Origin: Gammaproteobacteria bacterium UBA6968
GTDB lineage: Bacteria > Pseudomonadota > Gammaproteobacteria > Pseudomonadales > Azotimanducaceae
Length of the DNA: 13,483 bases
Assembly (NCBI GenBank): GCA_002450255.1
Contig: DJYW01000121.1
Span: 13,852 to 27,334, forward strand
Reading direction: 5' to 3'
Shown: piece after piece, positions 6,374 to 13,483 of the stretch
Layout of the letters: every line of letters starts with the position of its first letter
How positions within the stretch are numbered: the stretch's first letter is position 1
Made by a program: the position numbers and the translations under genes
Notes under the pieces: model-generated
What the model saw: only the letters and a program-made list of their open reading frames with translations
The model's database searches: none
Told to the model about the DNA's origin: nothing

Positions 6374-7717
6374 GCCTTCCCGCACCATGGTCTGAATGGG
6401 CAGTCTTCCAGTCGCAAAAGTAACGACGTTAGGCGGCGTCGCCACCGGCAGCATAAAGGCACAGGAGGCACTGAGGGCGGCTGGGAACATAAACAGGACG
6501 GGATCAATCGACGCGCCAACAGCGGCGGCACCTAAAATTGGCATGAGCAGCGTGGTGGTCGCCGTATTGCTGGTGATCTCAGTCAAAAAAGTCACCACGG
6601 CGCACAAGATGATGATCATAAACAGCACGGGTAGCTGCGCTAAAGACTGCAAGCTTTGGGCAATCATTTCGCTGAGTCCCGAGTTAATGAAGCCGGTGGC
6701 TATGGTGATGCCTGCACCGAACAAAAGCAGCATACCCCAGGGGATTTTTTCTGCGGTTTCCCAATCTAAGAGGCGCTCCGAGCGGCCTGCAGCGGTGGTT
6801 TGTCCAGACGGGATGACGAATAGTACGACGACGGCGAGGAACGCGACGATGGCGTCATTGGTATATGGGAAGCCGAGCCAGCCACTCCAGCCTCCGAATG
6901 GTCCTGTGCGAGTAACCCATAACGAAGCCGTTATCAAGAAAACGATAAACACGCGTTTTTCAGCAAGGCGCCAAGGTCCGACCTCTGGCAGGTCGATTTC
7001 ACCTTGGTGATCGAGGCGTCTCGTAATCCACAAAGCCGCTATCGGCAGCATTAGCACAATGACGGGCAGCGCCCACAGCATCCATTGTCCGAAAGAAACC
7101 TGAGTGCCCGTTAGTTCTGTATAAACCCCCATAAAAATGAGATTCGGCGGCGTGCCAATTGGTGTGCCCATACCCCCAATACTTGCTGCATAGGCGATTC
7201 CCAGGAGCAGCGGTATCGCCAGGCTTTCGTCCTTAGACTTTTCCAGCACCGCTAAGGCAACTGGTAACAACATTAGCGTTGCCGACGTATTCGAAATCCA
7301 CATGCTTAGAAAAGCGCTGGCAAGCATAAACCCGTAAACCAGGCGCGATGAATTGGAGCCACCAAACAGTCGGATCATGAACAAAGCCAAGCGTCGATGT
7401 GCGCCGCTGCGCTCGAGCGCGGTCGCTAACAGGAAGCCGCCCATCATCAACAGGACCAGAGGATTGCCATAGGCCGCGCCTACTTCTTTCGCCGTGACGA
7501 TGCCGAACAAGGGTAATAGCGCTAAAGGCAGCAACGATGTTGCCGGTATTGGAATAGCTTCTGTAATCCACCAAGTCACCACCCAAAGGGTGATGCCCAG
7601 AGTAATTGCTGCGGGTAAGTTATGAAGCAATGCATGCAAAGCAGCGCCGGCTAAAATGCCAAACAGAGGCCCAAGTGGCAGGGCCAATGCCTTGAGATTG
7701 AGGTATGGTGGCGTCAT
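6308..7717 (-). CDS. DASS/SLC13 family sodium:anion symporter
   Basis: This is a 469-residue inner-membrane carrier of the divalent anion:Na+ symporter family, which takes up dicarboxylates (succinate, malate, citrate) or sulfate with sodium. The family's inverted-repeat architecture is visible: two SNT motifs (142-144 in ISNTSATLMLLP, 383-385 in TSNTATTTLLMP), each followed by a matching Pro-rich loop (GTPIGTPPN 184-192, MLPVATPPN 422-430). ITEAIPIPATSLLPLALLP (51-69) is the conserved early helix of the family. Length is typical. Start: ATG 7717, only 21 bp from the divergent sbcB start, with no good ribosome binding site. The 3' end overlaps the aminopeptidase by 66 bp. The anion specificity cannot be assigned; a dicarboxylate is a reasonable guess because the SNT loops resemble bacterial VcINDY-like carriers. 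Confidence 0.92.
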   Translation of the reverse strand: MTPPYLNLKALALPLGPLFGILAGAALHALLHNLPAAITLGITLWVVTWWITEAIPIPATSLLPLALLPLFGIVTAKEVGAAYGNPLVLLMMGGFLLATALERSGAHRRLALFMIRLFGGSNSSRLVYGFMLASAFLSMWISNTSATLMLLPVALAVLEKSKDESLAIPLLLGIAYAASIGGMGTPIGTPPNLIFMGVYTELTGTQVSFGQWMLWALPVIVLMLPIAALWITRRLDHQGEIDLPEVGPWRLAEKRVFIVFLITASLWVTRTGPFGGWSGWLGFPYTNDAIVAFLAVVVLFVIPSGQTTAAGRSERLLDWETAEKIPWGMLLLFGAGITIATGFINSGLSEMIAQSLQSLAQLPVLFMIIILCAVVTFLTEITSNTATTTLLMPILGAAAVGASIDPVLFMFPAALSASCAFMLPVATPPNVVTFATGRLPIQTMVREGLALNLFGVGIISVVSVLIIAR

Positions 7718-7738
7718 TGAGTTGCGAGATTAACCGAC

Positions 7739-9196
7739 ATGGCAAATTCTTTCTATTGGTACGATTTGGAAACCACCGGGACAAACCCAAAGTGGGATCG
7801 CATCGTGCAATTTGCTGGCTATCGGACTGACCCCGAGTTAAACCCGATCGGTGAGGCAGATTGCTTTTATGTGCGCCTGGCAGACGACACGTTACCGAAT
7901 CCTGACGCGACTCTGGTGACCAGTATTACGCCGCAACTGCTGGCTGCTGAAGGTCTTTCAGAGTGGGCAGCAGTTGCGAAAATACATGCTTTGTTGGCCA
8001 CGCCGGGTACGTGCTCTGTGGGTTACAACAGCTTCCGTTTTGATGACGAGTTTACGCGCTACAGTTTGTACCGAAATCTTTTCGATCCATACACACGAGA
8101 ATGGCAAAACGGCAACTCCCGCTGGGACTTATTGGATCTGGTGCGAGCGACAGGTGCATTGCGCCGCGAAGGTATCGAATGGCCTCAAGATGCCGATGGT
8201 CTGCCGGTCTATCGATTGGAAGAACTTTCCAAAGCGAATGGCATTGCCCACGAATCCGCTCACGATGCGTTGTCGGACGTGCACGCAACCGTAGCAATGG
8301 CCAGGCTAATTCGAGAGAAGCAGCCTATGCTGTTCGAATACTATTTGACGCTGCGTAGTAAGCGGGCGGTGCGCGATTTACTAGAACCCTTCGGCGCGCG
8401 GCTGTGTGTTCACGTTAGCGGGCTTTATCCACGCACCCGTTTTGGCGTTGCGCCGATTATTTCGATCGGCCGACATCCAAATAACAATAACTCGCTGATC
8501 GTTGTTGATGTGGCAGAGGATATTGATGTCCTTCTCGATGAACGCGAAGAAGTTTTGATTCAGCGCATGAGCTCAAAAGACCCGCACGAGCGGCCGCCGG
8601 TAAAAGAGGTTCGTATTAACCGCTGTCCTTTCGTCGCGCCCATCGAGGTACTGAATGAGGCTAATCGTGAGCATCTTGGAATTTCCTTTAAGCAAGTGAA
8701 GGAGCGGGTACGAAAGCTCCGCCAGCCCGCCGTTCTGCAAAAGCTGAAGCGCATCATCACACCGATGCAGCATGCGAAAAACGTCGATCCTGAGGCCGCT
8801 TTGTACGACCAATTTTTGCAAGACGAAGATCGTTCTCGGTGTCGGTCCCTATGTAGCCAGTTGGCGACGACTGATGCGGCGCTTGCTACTGCCCCAGAAT
8901 CCGCAGTTTGGGCACAAATGGACTTTCATGACAAACGTTTGCCGGTACTGGCAGCGCGCCTAAAGGCGCGCTCCTTTGTTGAGCATCTGAGTCCGACAGA
9001 GGAAGCAGATTGGCGTCAATTCGTTGCGGAAAAACTTTCCGGGAGCGGTGATTGGCTAACGCTTTCAAGCTATTTTGAAAGGATCGCTGAACTACGCGAA
9101 GCCCATACCGATGCGCGCACTCAAGCGTTGTTAGACTCGCTGGAAAAGCACGGCAACGACTTGATGCAGCGCTACGCGATTGCACCGCTTACCTAG
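7739..9196 (+). CDS. sbcB: Exodeoxyribonuclease I
   Basis: This is a 485-residue 3'-5' single-strand DNA exonuclease acting in recombination and mismatch repair, aligning from end to end with E. coli ExoI (475 residues). The DEDDh catalytic set is complete: Asp9 and Glu11 in YDLETTG, Asp102 in FRFDDEF, and His175 and Asp180 in HESAHDALSD. These are displaced by a constant six residues from E. coli D15/E17/D108/H181/D186. The exonuclease domain (1-195) is followed by the SH3-like (HVSGLYPRTRF, about 225) and helical C-terminal domains. NSRWDLLD and the NPKWDRIVQFAGYRTD loop are diagnostic. Start: ATG 7739, with only a weak GAG upstream. Its 3' end is 30 bp before the ABC ATPase gene on the same strand. 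Confidence 0.97.
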   Translation: MANSFYWYDLETTGTNPKWDRIVQFAGYRTDPELNPIGEADCFYVRLADDTLPNPDATLVTSITPQLLAAEGLSEWAAVAKIHALLATPGTCSVGYNSFRFDDEFTRYSLYRNLFDPYTREWQNGNSRWDLLDLVRATGALRREGIEWPQDADGLPVYRLEELSKANGIAHESAHDALSDVHATVAMARLIREKQPMLFEYYLTLRSKRAVRDLLEPFGARLCVHVSGLYPRTRFGVAPIISIGRHPNNNNSLIVVDVAEDIDVLLDEREEVLIQRMSSKDPHERPPVKEVRINRCPFVAPIEVLNEANREHLGISFKQVKERVRKLRQPAVLQKLKRIITPMQHAKNVDPEAALYDQFLQDEDRSRCRSLCSQLATTDAALATAPESAVWAQMDFHDKRLPVLAARLKARSFVEHLSPTEEADWRQFVAEKLSGSGDWLTLSSYFERIAELREAHTDARTQALLDSLEKHGNDLMQRYAIAPLT

Positions 9197-9226
9197 TCCA
9201 ACTGAACAGACGAAAACGATCTATCT

Positions 9227-9970
9227 ATGCCAGCAGAGCAAGCCGAGTATTGTGTTGAGTTCAAAGACGTCGCCAAGTCGTTTGGCGCCAAGCAGGTGTT
9301 TCGCGAACTCAGCTTTTCGGCCCCTCTTCATGTCACTACGGCAATTGTCGGCACCAGCGGCAGTGGGAAAACGACACTGTTGCAAATGGTCAACGCTTTA
9401 GAAACGCCGGATCACGGATCAATACGAGTTTTAGGCGCGTCTTTACCTCACTCCAACCTTGAACAATTTCGCCGGTCTATTGGGTATGCGGTGCAGGGCG
9501 CAGGCCTGTTCCCGCATCTAACTGCGCGAGAAAATGTCACCCTGGTTGCCAAGCTGAGCGGTTGGCAGGAAGCGGAAATCGAGGCTCGTTATCAGGCGTT
9601 GTTAGCGGAAGCGGAGCTGGATAACGAGATTTCGAGCCGATTGCCGAGACAGCTTTCCGGCGGCCAACAACAGCGTCTAGGTCTTTGCAGGGCGCTGATG
9701 CTGCGTCCGCATATGCTGTTGCTTGATGAGCCGTTCTCCGCAGTTGATCCGGTAACCCGGCTTGGTCTCTATGAGAGTTTTGAGCGTCTGCGTGAGAGTC
9801 AGCAGGTGAGCACGCTACTGGTCACTCATGATCTGCGCGAAGCGCGGCGTTTGGCTGGTTACTTATGCATCATGGATGAAGGCGGTGTGGTGCAATTCGG
9901 ACGGCCTGACGAGGTCCTCGCTAATCCTGCGAACGCTTATGTACAACGTCTGATTGAGAGTCAGCTATGA
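9227..9970 (+). CDS. ABC transporter ATP-binding protein, osmoprotectant (OpuCA/ProV/YehX) type
   Basis: This 247-residue ATPase energises the importer whose remaining domains are encoded by the next gene. Motifs in order: Walker A GTSGSGKT (42-49), Q-loop YAVQGAGLFPH (Gln90), signature LSGGQQQR (143-150), Walker B LLLDEPFSAVD (164-174) and H-loop THD (His201). The QGAGLFPHLT region is typical of the betaine/choline subfamily. Unlike OpuAA, OpuCA and ProV, it ends right after the ATPase domain and has no C-terminal CBS pair, so the ionic-strength sensing seen in OpuA would be absent. Start: ATG 9227, without a strong ribosome binding site. The stop overlaps the next start as ATGA (9967-9970), which implies translational coupling and matched synthesis of both subunits. 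Confidence 0.93.
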   Translation: MPAEQAEYCVEFKDVAKSFGAKQVFRELSFSAPLHVTTAIVGTSGSGKTTLLQMVNALETPDHGSIRVLGASLPHSNLEQFRRSIGYAVQGAGLFPHLTARENVTLVAKLSGWQEAEIEARYQALLAEAELDNEISSRLPRQLSGGQQQRLGLCRALMLRPHMLLLDEPFSAVDPVTRLGLYESFERLRESQQVSTLLVTHDLREARRLAGYLCIMDEGGVVQFGRPDEVLANPANAYVQRLIESQL

Positions 9971-11511
9971 CGGGTTCAAAGCTCATCGGCGTACTGCACA
10001 AAGCGTTATCCGCATTGGCCGCAGTCAGTTTATTGCTCGCGGCGGCGCTCGTTGGGTCTCCATTAGCTTGGGGAGAGGCGTCTACTGCCTCGCAAAAGTC
10101 GCCAATAACCATCGGCAGCAAGAATTTTGGCGAAAATTATTTGTTGGCTGAGATTGCTGCACAGTTGCTGGAGCGGCGCGGCTTTACAGTTGATCGGCGC
10201 TTCGGATTGGGCGGTACGATGATTTGTTACGAAGCCCTTAAGAATGGAGAAATTGATTTTTATATTGAATATACGGGCACGCTGACTCAGGCGATCTTAG
10301 CCATGTCAGGTCGGCCTGGTCAGGCGGAAATAAACTCTCGTCTCGCTGAAGACGGAATAAAAATGTTAGGCGAGATTGGGTTCAATAACACGTATGCAAT
10401 TGCGGTGCGCGCGGCGCAAGCACGTGCGCTAGGGCTGGCGCGGATAAGCGATTTGCAGGCATATCCAGAATTGCGCGCTGTTTTCAGTCATGAATTTCTG
10501 GAGCGTGATGACGGTTGGCCCGGTCTAGCAAAGCGCTACGACCTGCCGCAAACCGTAGTTGGGATTGAGCATGCGTTGGCTTACGCGGCGTTGGCCCGAG
10601 ATCGGATCGATATGACCGACGCCTACAGCACTGACGGCGAATTAGCGCGCTATGACCTGGCGGTGCTAGAAGACGACAAAGGATTTTTTCCGCCCTACAA
10701 AGCGGTTCCGATTGCGGTCCAAGCGCTACCCTCGGCAGTCGAACAAGTGATCTTGGCGTTGCAAGGACGTATCGACGATGTCGCCATGCAGGGCCTGAAT
10801 GCGCGGGTAGCCGTTGATGGATTGAGTTATCAAACGGTTGCTAGTGAATATCTGAATACGAACGCACAAGCGTTCGAGATTATGTCGGTTAGTCAAACCG
10901 ATGACTCGTTGTTTGCGGAAATCGGCGGACACTTGTTGCGCCACATACAGTTAACAGTCATAGCCGTGCTTGCTTCGATTATCGTTGGCCTCGGCGTCAG
11001 TTTGGCCGTTTATTCGCGTCCTCGCACTGCTGACGCGTTTCTCTATATTTGCGGCCTGCTTCAAACAGTGCCCTCTTTGGCTCTGTTGGCGTTGATGATT
11101 CCGGTTTTCGGTATCGGGGTTGTGCCCGCCATAATTGCGCTATTTCTTTATTCGCTGCTACCCATTGTGCGCAATGCCATTACCGCGCTGCGCTCAGTTG
11201 ATCCAACCCTTGTCCGGGTCGGGCGAGCCATCGGTTTAAGTCCTCGTGAACAGCTACGCTTATTGCGCTTACCGTTATCGATGCCGGCCATTCTTGCTGG
11301 GATTAGGACCGCCGCCGTGATCAGCATTGGCACAGCGACACTGGCTGCATTCATTGGTGCCGGCGGGTTGGGCGAAATGATTGTGGTCGGCCTCTCGTTA
11401 AACGACGTCGATATGATTTTGAAAGGTGCTATTCCTGCGGCACTATTGGCGATTGCGGTTGAGTTGGGGTTTGAGGCGCTAGAACGCGGCTTACTTAAGA
11501 ACCGTTTTTAG
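9967..11511 (+). CDS. Fused solute-binding protein/permease of an osmoprotectant-type ABC importer
   Basis: This 514-residue two-domain protein has an N-terminal hydrophobic signal or anchor (about 12-36). An OpuAC/OpuCC-type solute-binding domain (about 46-300, opening with ITIGSKNFGE) follows, then a BPD_transp_1 permease domain (about 320-514) with roughly five helices and an EAA loop (GRAIGLSPREQLRLLRLPLS, from about 420) that docks on the ATPase. Tyrosines in EYTGT (Tyr102), NNTY (Tyr143), DAYSTDG (Tyr220) and FFPPY (Tyr244) correspond in spacing to the aromatic cage of OpuCC-like proteins, which favours a quaternary ammonium ligand; ergothioneine, bound by related EgtU proteins, is an alternative. 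Known fusions of this family (OpuFB, BusAB, EgtU) place the permease first, and here the order is reversed. It is coupled to the ATPase by the ATGA overlap. Domain calls are confident, the substrate is not. Confidence 0.9.
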   Translation: MTGSKLIGVLHKALSALAAVSLLLAAALVGSPLAWGEASTASQKSPITIGSKNFGENYLLAEIAAQLLERRGFTVDRRFGLGGTMICYEALKNGEIDFYIEYTGTLTQAILAMSGRPGQAEINSRLAEDGIKMLGEIGFNNTYAIAVRAAQARALGLARISDLQAYPELRAVFSHEFLERDDGWPGLAKRYDLPQTVVGIEHALAYAALARDRIDMTDAYSTDGELARYDLAVLEDDKGFFPPYKAVPIAVQALPSAVEQVILALQGRIDDVAMQGLNARVAVDGLSYQTVASEYLNTNAQAFEIMSVSQTDDSLFAEIGGHLLRHIQLTVIAVLASIIVGLGVSLAVYSRPRTADAFLYICGLLQTVPSLALLALMIPVFGIGVVPAIIALFLYSLLPIVRNAITALRSVDPTLVRVGRAIGLSPREQLRLLRLPLSMPAILAGIRTAAVISIGTATLAAFIGAGGLGEMIVVGLSLNDVDMILKGAIPAALLAIAVELGFEALERGLLKNRF

Positions 11512-11531
11512 ATCAGATGACTGGAGCCCAT

Positions 11532-12284
11532 ATGCAGCCCTTACAAACCGATAATATTCGTCTAGCAGCTACTGTTATGTTGGTCCAAGATGGTACCGCA
11601 GGCCCAGAAGTCTATATGGTCAAAAGACCAGGACACGGCGATTTTCCTGATCTGCATGTTTTCCCTGGCGGCAAGGTCGATGCCGGCGATTGGCTGCCGA
11701 ATAGTTGTCCTGAGCTTACCGATGAGCGAGCCAGCGGCTTGCTTAATGTGACCGGGGGCGGGTTGCGCTATTGGGTGGCGGTTGCACGCGAGTGTTTTGA
11801 AGAGTGTGGCGTTCTATTGGCCAACAATCGGGGTCAGTGGATAGACTTGAGCCTGCCAGATAACCGTGCAGAGTGGGCTGCTTCGCGGGGACGTTTGCTC
11901 GCTGGCGAGCAATCCTGGGAGAGCCTGCTTAACAATGCCAAGTTAACTATCGCAACCGATCATCTCTTATATTTTAGTCATTGGATTACGCCACCTTCTG
12001 TGCCACGCCGATTCGATACGCGTTTTTTTGTAGCTGCTATGCCGCATGGTCAGGTCGCGCTGGCTGACACCGACGAGACGCAAGGAGGTACCTGGGTGGC
12101 GCCGTCACAAGCGTTAGCATTGCATCGCGCCGGAGAATGGCAAATGATTGACCCCACGCTATTGTCGCTGCAAGCACTTGCCCGCTTCGATTGCGTAAAT
12201 GAACTGTTAGTTGGTATTCGCGAGGGCGCGCATGCGATAACCTGGACCGAGTCTCTCGGCCGACAGGGAATGCAACAAGACTAG
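11532..12284 (+). CDS. NUDIX hydrolase with an interrupted Nudix box (NUDT19/acyl-CoA diphosphatase-like)
   Basis: This 250-residue hydrolase probably cleaves nucleoside diphosphates linked to another moiety. The start of the Nudix box, FPGGKVDAGD (44-53), is separated from its catalytic half RECFEECGVLL (86-96) by about 33 residues. That is the insertion pattern of the NUDT19 group, whose eukaryotic members hydrolyse CoA and acyl-CoA. Metal-binding glutamates are present (Glu87, Glu90, Glu91), and Cys occupies the hydrophobic positions in RECFEECG. HWITPPSVPRRFDTRFF (beginning near 139) is typical of the same group. ATG 11532 has TGGAG at 11522-11526 at ideal spacing and is preferred to the ATG at 11517. 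It lies 20 bp after the transporter gene, probably in the same transcript. A CoA substrate is inferred from the family only. Confidence 0.87.
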   Translation: MQPLQTDNIRLAATVMLVQDGTAGPEVYMVKRPGHGDFPDLHVFPGGKVDAGDWLPNSCPELTDERASGLLNVTGGGLRYWVAVARECFEECGVLLANNRGQWIDLSLPDNRAEWAASRGRLLAGEQSWESLLNNAKLTIATDHLLYFSHWITPPSVPRRFDTRFFVAAMPHGQVALADTDETQGGTWVAPSQALALHRAGEWQMIDPTLLSLQALARFDCVNELLVGIREGAHAITWTESLGRQGMQQD

Positions 12285-12426
12285 ATCAACTGCGGTGATG
12301 GATCCGCTCTTGCCGGGTTTGTTCGCTTCTTTACGAAAAGCTATCTTTTAGCCGGTTAGCAGAAGTCCGTCGATACAATCTCTAATAAACATGCGCTTGG
12401 ACGGACACTCTGAGCGTCTCTAAAAA

Positions 12427-13053
12427 ATGGAAAAGTCAGTGACCGAACCAACGGACCACAGAAAGATAGCAGCTTCCAGTGATTTGGATTGGGAGCACCT
12501 TGGGTCGCGCTACGAAGAAGCAAATCTGATGCTCTTTGAAAAACGCGTGGATCGTCTGCGTAATCCTCGCAATGACAAGATTTTTGAAAGACTGGTGTTA
12601 GAGTCCGTCGACTGGGTGAATGTGGTTGCCCTGGATGAGCAAGGGCGCTCGCTGATGATTCGTCAATATCGCTTTGGCGTTGGCTATACGACGTTAGAAA
12701 CACCGGGCGGTATGGTGGATCCAGGGGAGGACTCACGCACTGCCGCTGCTCGCGAGTTATTAGAAGAAACGGGTTATGTTAGCGATCAATGGATATACCT
12801 GGGTGCGGTTGAGCCTAATCCGGCATTCCACAATCATTTATGCCACCACTGGCTTGCCCAGGATGTGCGTCAGGCGCAGGCACAGGATTTAGGCGAAGGC
12901 GAATTGATTCGCTTGGAGTTCATGACGCCTAGCGCGGTTCGCGACAGTGTGCAGCGGGGGGAGCTTAAACATGCTTTGGCTCTTTCCGCGTTAGCCAGAG
13001 TTATGCCGTTGTGGCCGTTGCCTTTTTCGCAGCCGGATTCGCTATCGAGATAA
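12427..13053 (+). CDS. NUDIX hydrolase, ADP-ribose pyrophosphatase-like
   Basis: This 208-residue cytoplasmic NUDIX enzyme has a perfect box, G95-x5-E101-x7-R109-E110-LL-E113-E114-TGY, within TPGGMVDPGED...RELLEETGY. The preceding strand (SLMIRQYRFGVGYTTLETP) and the following VEPNPAFHNHLCHHWLA match the ADP-ribose/sugar-nucleotide pyrophosphatase subgroup (NudF-like), and His-rich FHNHLCHH (about 138-145) is notable. An N-terminal extension of about 60 residues, with charged RYEEANLMLFEKRVDRLRNPRND, precedes the catalytic fold. The ATG at 12427 follows a run of A and has no clear ribosome binding site; the first 20 residues may not be translated if an internal start is used. It is separated by 142 bp from the previous NUDIX gene and is unrelated to it in detail. 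Confidence 0.9.
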   Translation: MEKSVTEPTDHRKIAASSDLDWEHLGSRYEEANLMLFEKRVDRLRNPRNDKIFERLVLESVDWVNVVALDEQGRSLMIRQYRFGVGYTTLETPGGMVDPGEDSRTAAARELLEETGYVSDQWIYLGAVEPNPAFHNHLCHHWLAQDVRQAQAQDLGEGELIRLEFMTPSAVRDSVQRGELKHALALSALARVMPLWPLPFSQPDSLSR

Positions 13054-13196
13054 TCGTGTTTCTTCGTCTAAGCGATACCGCGTCGGTGACGATAAATTCT
13101 AACCCCGGGCAATGGCGTCACGGATAATAATACCCAAATCATCACAAGATCTTACGCCGCTGAGATACCCCAGCAGCCAGGGTGAGAGAGGTATTT

Positions 13197-13483
13197 TTGA
13201 TTGGTTCCGAAAATACGGATGTTGTATCTGGCGTCGAGCGTCGCATGCGTATAGGCCCGCGAGCCGGGCAACGACTGCATGATCTGTTGAACGAAGCGGC
13301 GACAGCGGCGACGCTGCCGCCTAGCTTAAGTCTGATTCGCGGCCTTTTCGATATGGTCTCTGCCGATCTTTGCATCCTCGATGATGCGGGCCACTGGCTC
13401 GTTGCGCATCAATCGGTCTGTGATTTGCTCGAAGGCGTGCCAGAGGCCGCCGCCGATATTCTGACTAATAGCCCAGCAGATAG
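13197..13483 (+). CDS. 5' part of an unidentified protein, truncated by the window edge
   Basis: An uninterrupted frame runs from a stop at 13161 to the window end. A TTG at 13197 has an excellent purine-rich ribosome binding site, GAGAGAGG (13184-13191), with 5-nt spacing. GTG 13182 and ATG 13245 are in the same frame but have weaker sites. The 95 visible codons begin with a polar stretch (IGSENTDVVSGVERRMRIG). A helical region (LHDLLNEAATAATLPPS) and a segment like a small sensory domain (LFDMVSADLCILDDAGHW, about 56-73) follow. This might be the N-terminus of a PAS/GAF-type or LuxR-type regulator, but I do not recognise it and the assignment is a guess. Amino-acid composition and lack of stops support real coding more than the opposite-strand frame covering 13142-13375. 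Confidence 0.5.
   Translation, partial: MIGSENTDVVSGVERRMRIGPRAGQRLHDLLNEAATAATLPPSLSLIRGLFDMVSADLCILDDAGHWLVAHQSVCDLLEGVPEAAADILTNSPAD

Noticed and set aside
6396..7010. 204-codon plus-strand frame inside the symporter gene
   Set aside because: It is an antisense shadow. The minus-strand product has both SNT motifs and normal length.
7974..8358. Overlapping frames inside sbcB
   Set aside because: sbcB aligns from end to end with a known enzyme and keeps all catalytic residues. The alternatives have no family character.
12285..12426. Short stems (GCGG/CCGC near 12288, AAAAG/CTTTT near 12336) considered as terminators, and TACAAT at 12374 as a -10 box
   Set aside because: Stems are only 4-5 bp without a T-tract, and the hexamer has no -35 at usable spacing.
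13086..13121. GTGACG/CGTCAC inverted repeat between the second NUDIX gene and the last gene
   Set aside because: It has six-bp arms with a 24-nt spacer, expected by chance, and no T-tract.
13142..13375. 77-codon minus-strand frame near the right edge
   Set aside because: The plus-strand frame over the same DNA has a good ribosome binding site and a more natural composition. The minus-strand product is Ser/Arg-rich like typical shadows.

Overview
The window looks like chromosomal DNA of a gammaproteobacterium, possibly a marine or other environmental lineage. The evidence is a proteobacterial exonuclease I (SbcB), a YihG-type acyltransferase, a COG4324-type lipoprotein aminopeptidase, a UspA-type stress protein and mid-range base composition. 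This placement is inferred from protein character, not from a marker-gene search. No rRNA, tRNA, CRISPR array, insertion sequence, integrase or phage gene was seen, and nothing marks the segment as a mobile island.

Layout. On the left, a CPA2-type cation:proton antiporter (minus strand, 117-1424) is divergent from a universal stress protein (1612-2058). A stand-alone membrane protein follows, matching the N-terminal domain of urate hydroxylase PuuD (2366-3013). Next is a 471-bp intergenic stretch with a hairpin at its left end and an operator-like set of TCGCG half-sites at its right end. It precedes a single-pass, N-in, coiled-coil protein of unknown function (3485-4240). That gene converges with a YihG-like PlsC-family acyltransferase (minus, 4247-5173), which is head-to-head with a lipoprotein zinc aminopeptidase (5189-6373). 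The aminopeptidase overlaps, tail-to-tail, a DASS/SLC13 sodium:anion symporter (minus, 6308-7717).

The right half is a same-strand run: sbcB (7739-9196), an osmoprotectant-type ABC ATPase (9227-9970), its fused solute-binding/permease partner (9967-11511) and a NUDT19-like NUDIX hydrolase with a split Nudix box (11532-12284). Gaps are 30 bp, a 4-bp ATGA overlap and 20 bp, so these four are probably co-transcribed at least in part. A second NUDIX hydrolase of ADP-ribose pyrophosphatase type (12427-13053) and the start of an unidentified gene (from about 13197, running off the window) follow.

How they work together. The clearest functional unit is the two-gene ABC importer. One polypeptide carries both the periplasmic binding domain and the membrane domain, and a second supplies ATP hydrolysis. 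A four-tyrosine pattern in the binding domain suggests a quaternary-ammonium substrate (betaine, choline or carnitine) or a related compound such as ergothioneine. The other genes look like housekeeping or envelope and stress functions packed tightly, with three gene junctions that overlap or leave almost no intergenic space. I did not find a convincing undescribed multi-gene system. The most unusual items are the domain order of the ABC fusion, the PuuD domain without its cytochrome c, and the uncharacterised coiled-coil protein with its operator-like leader.
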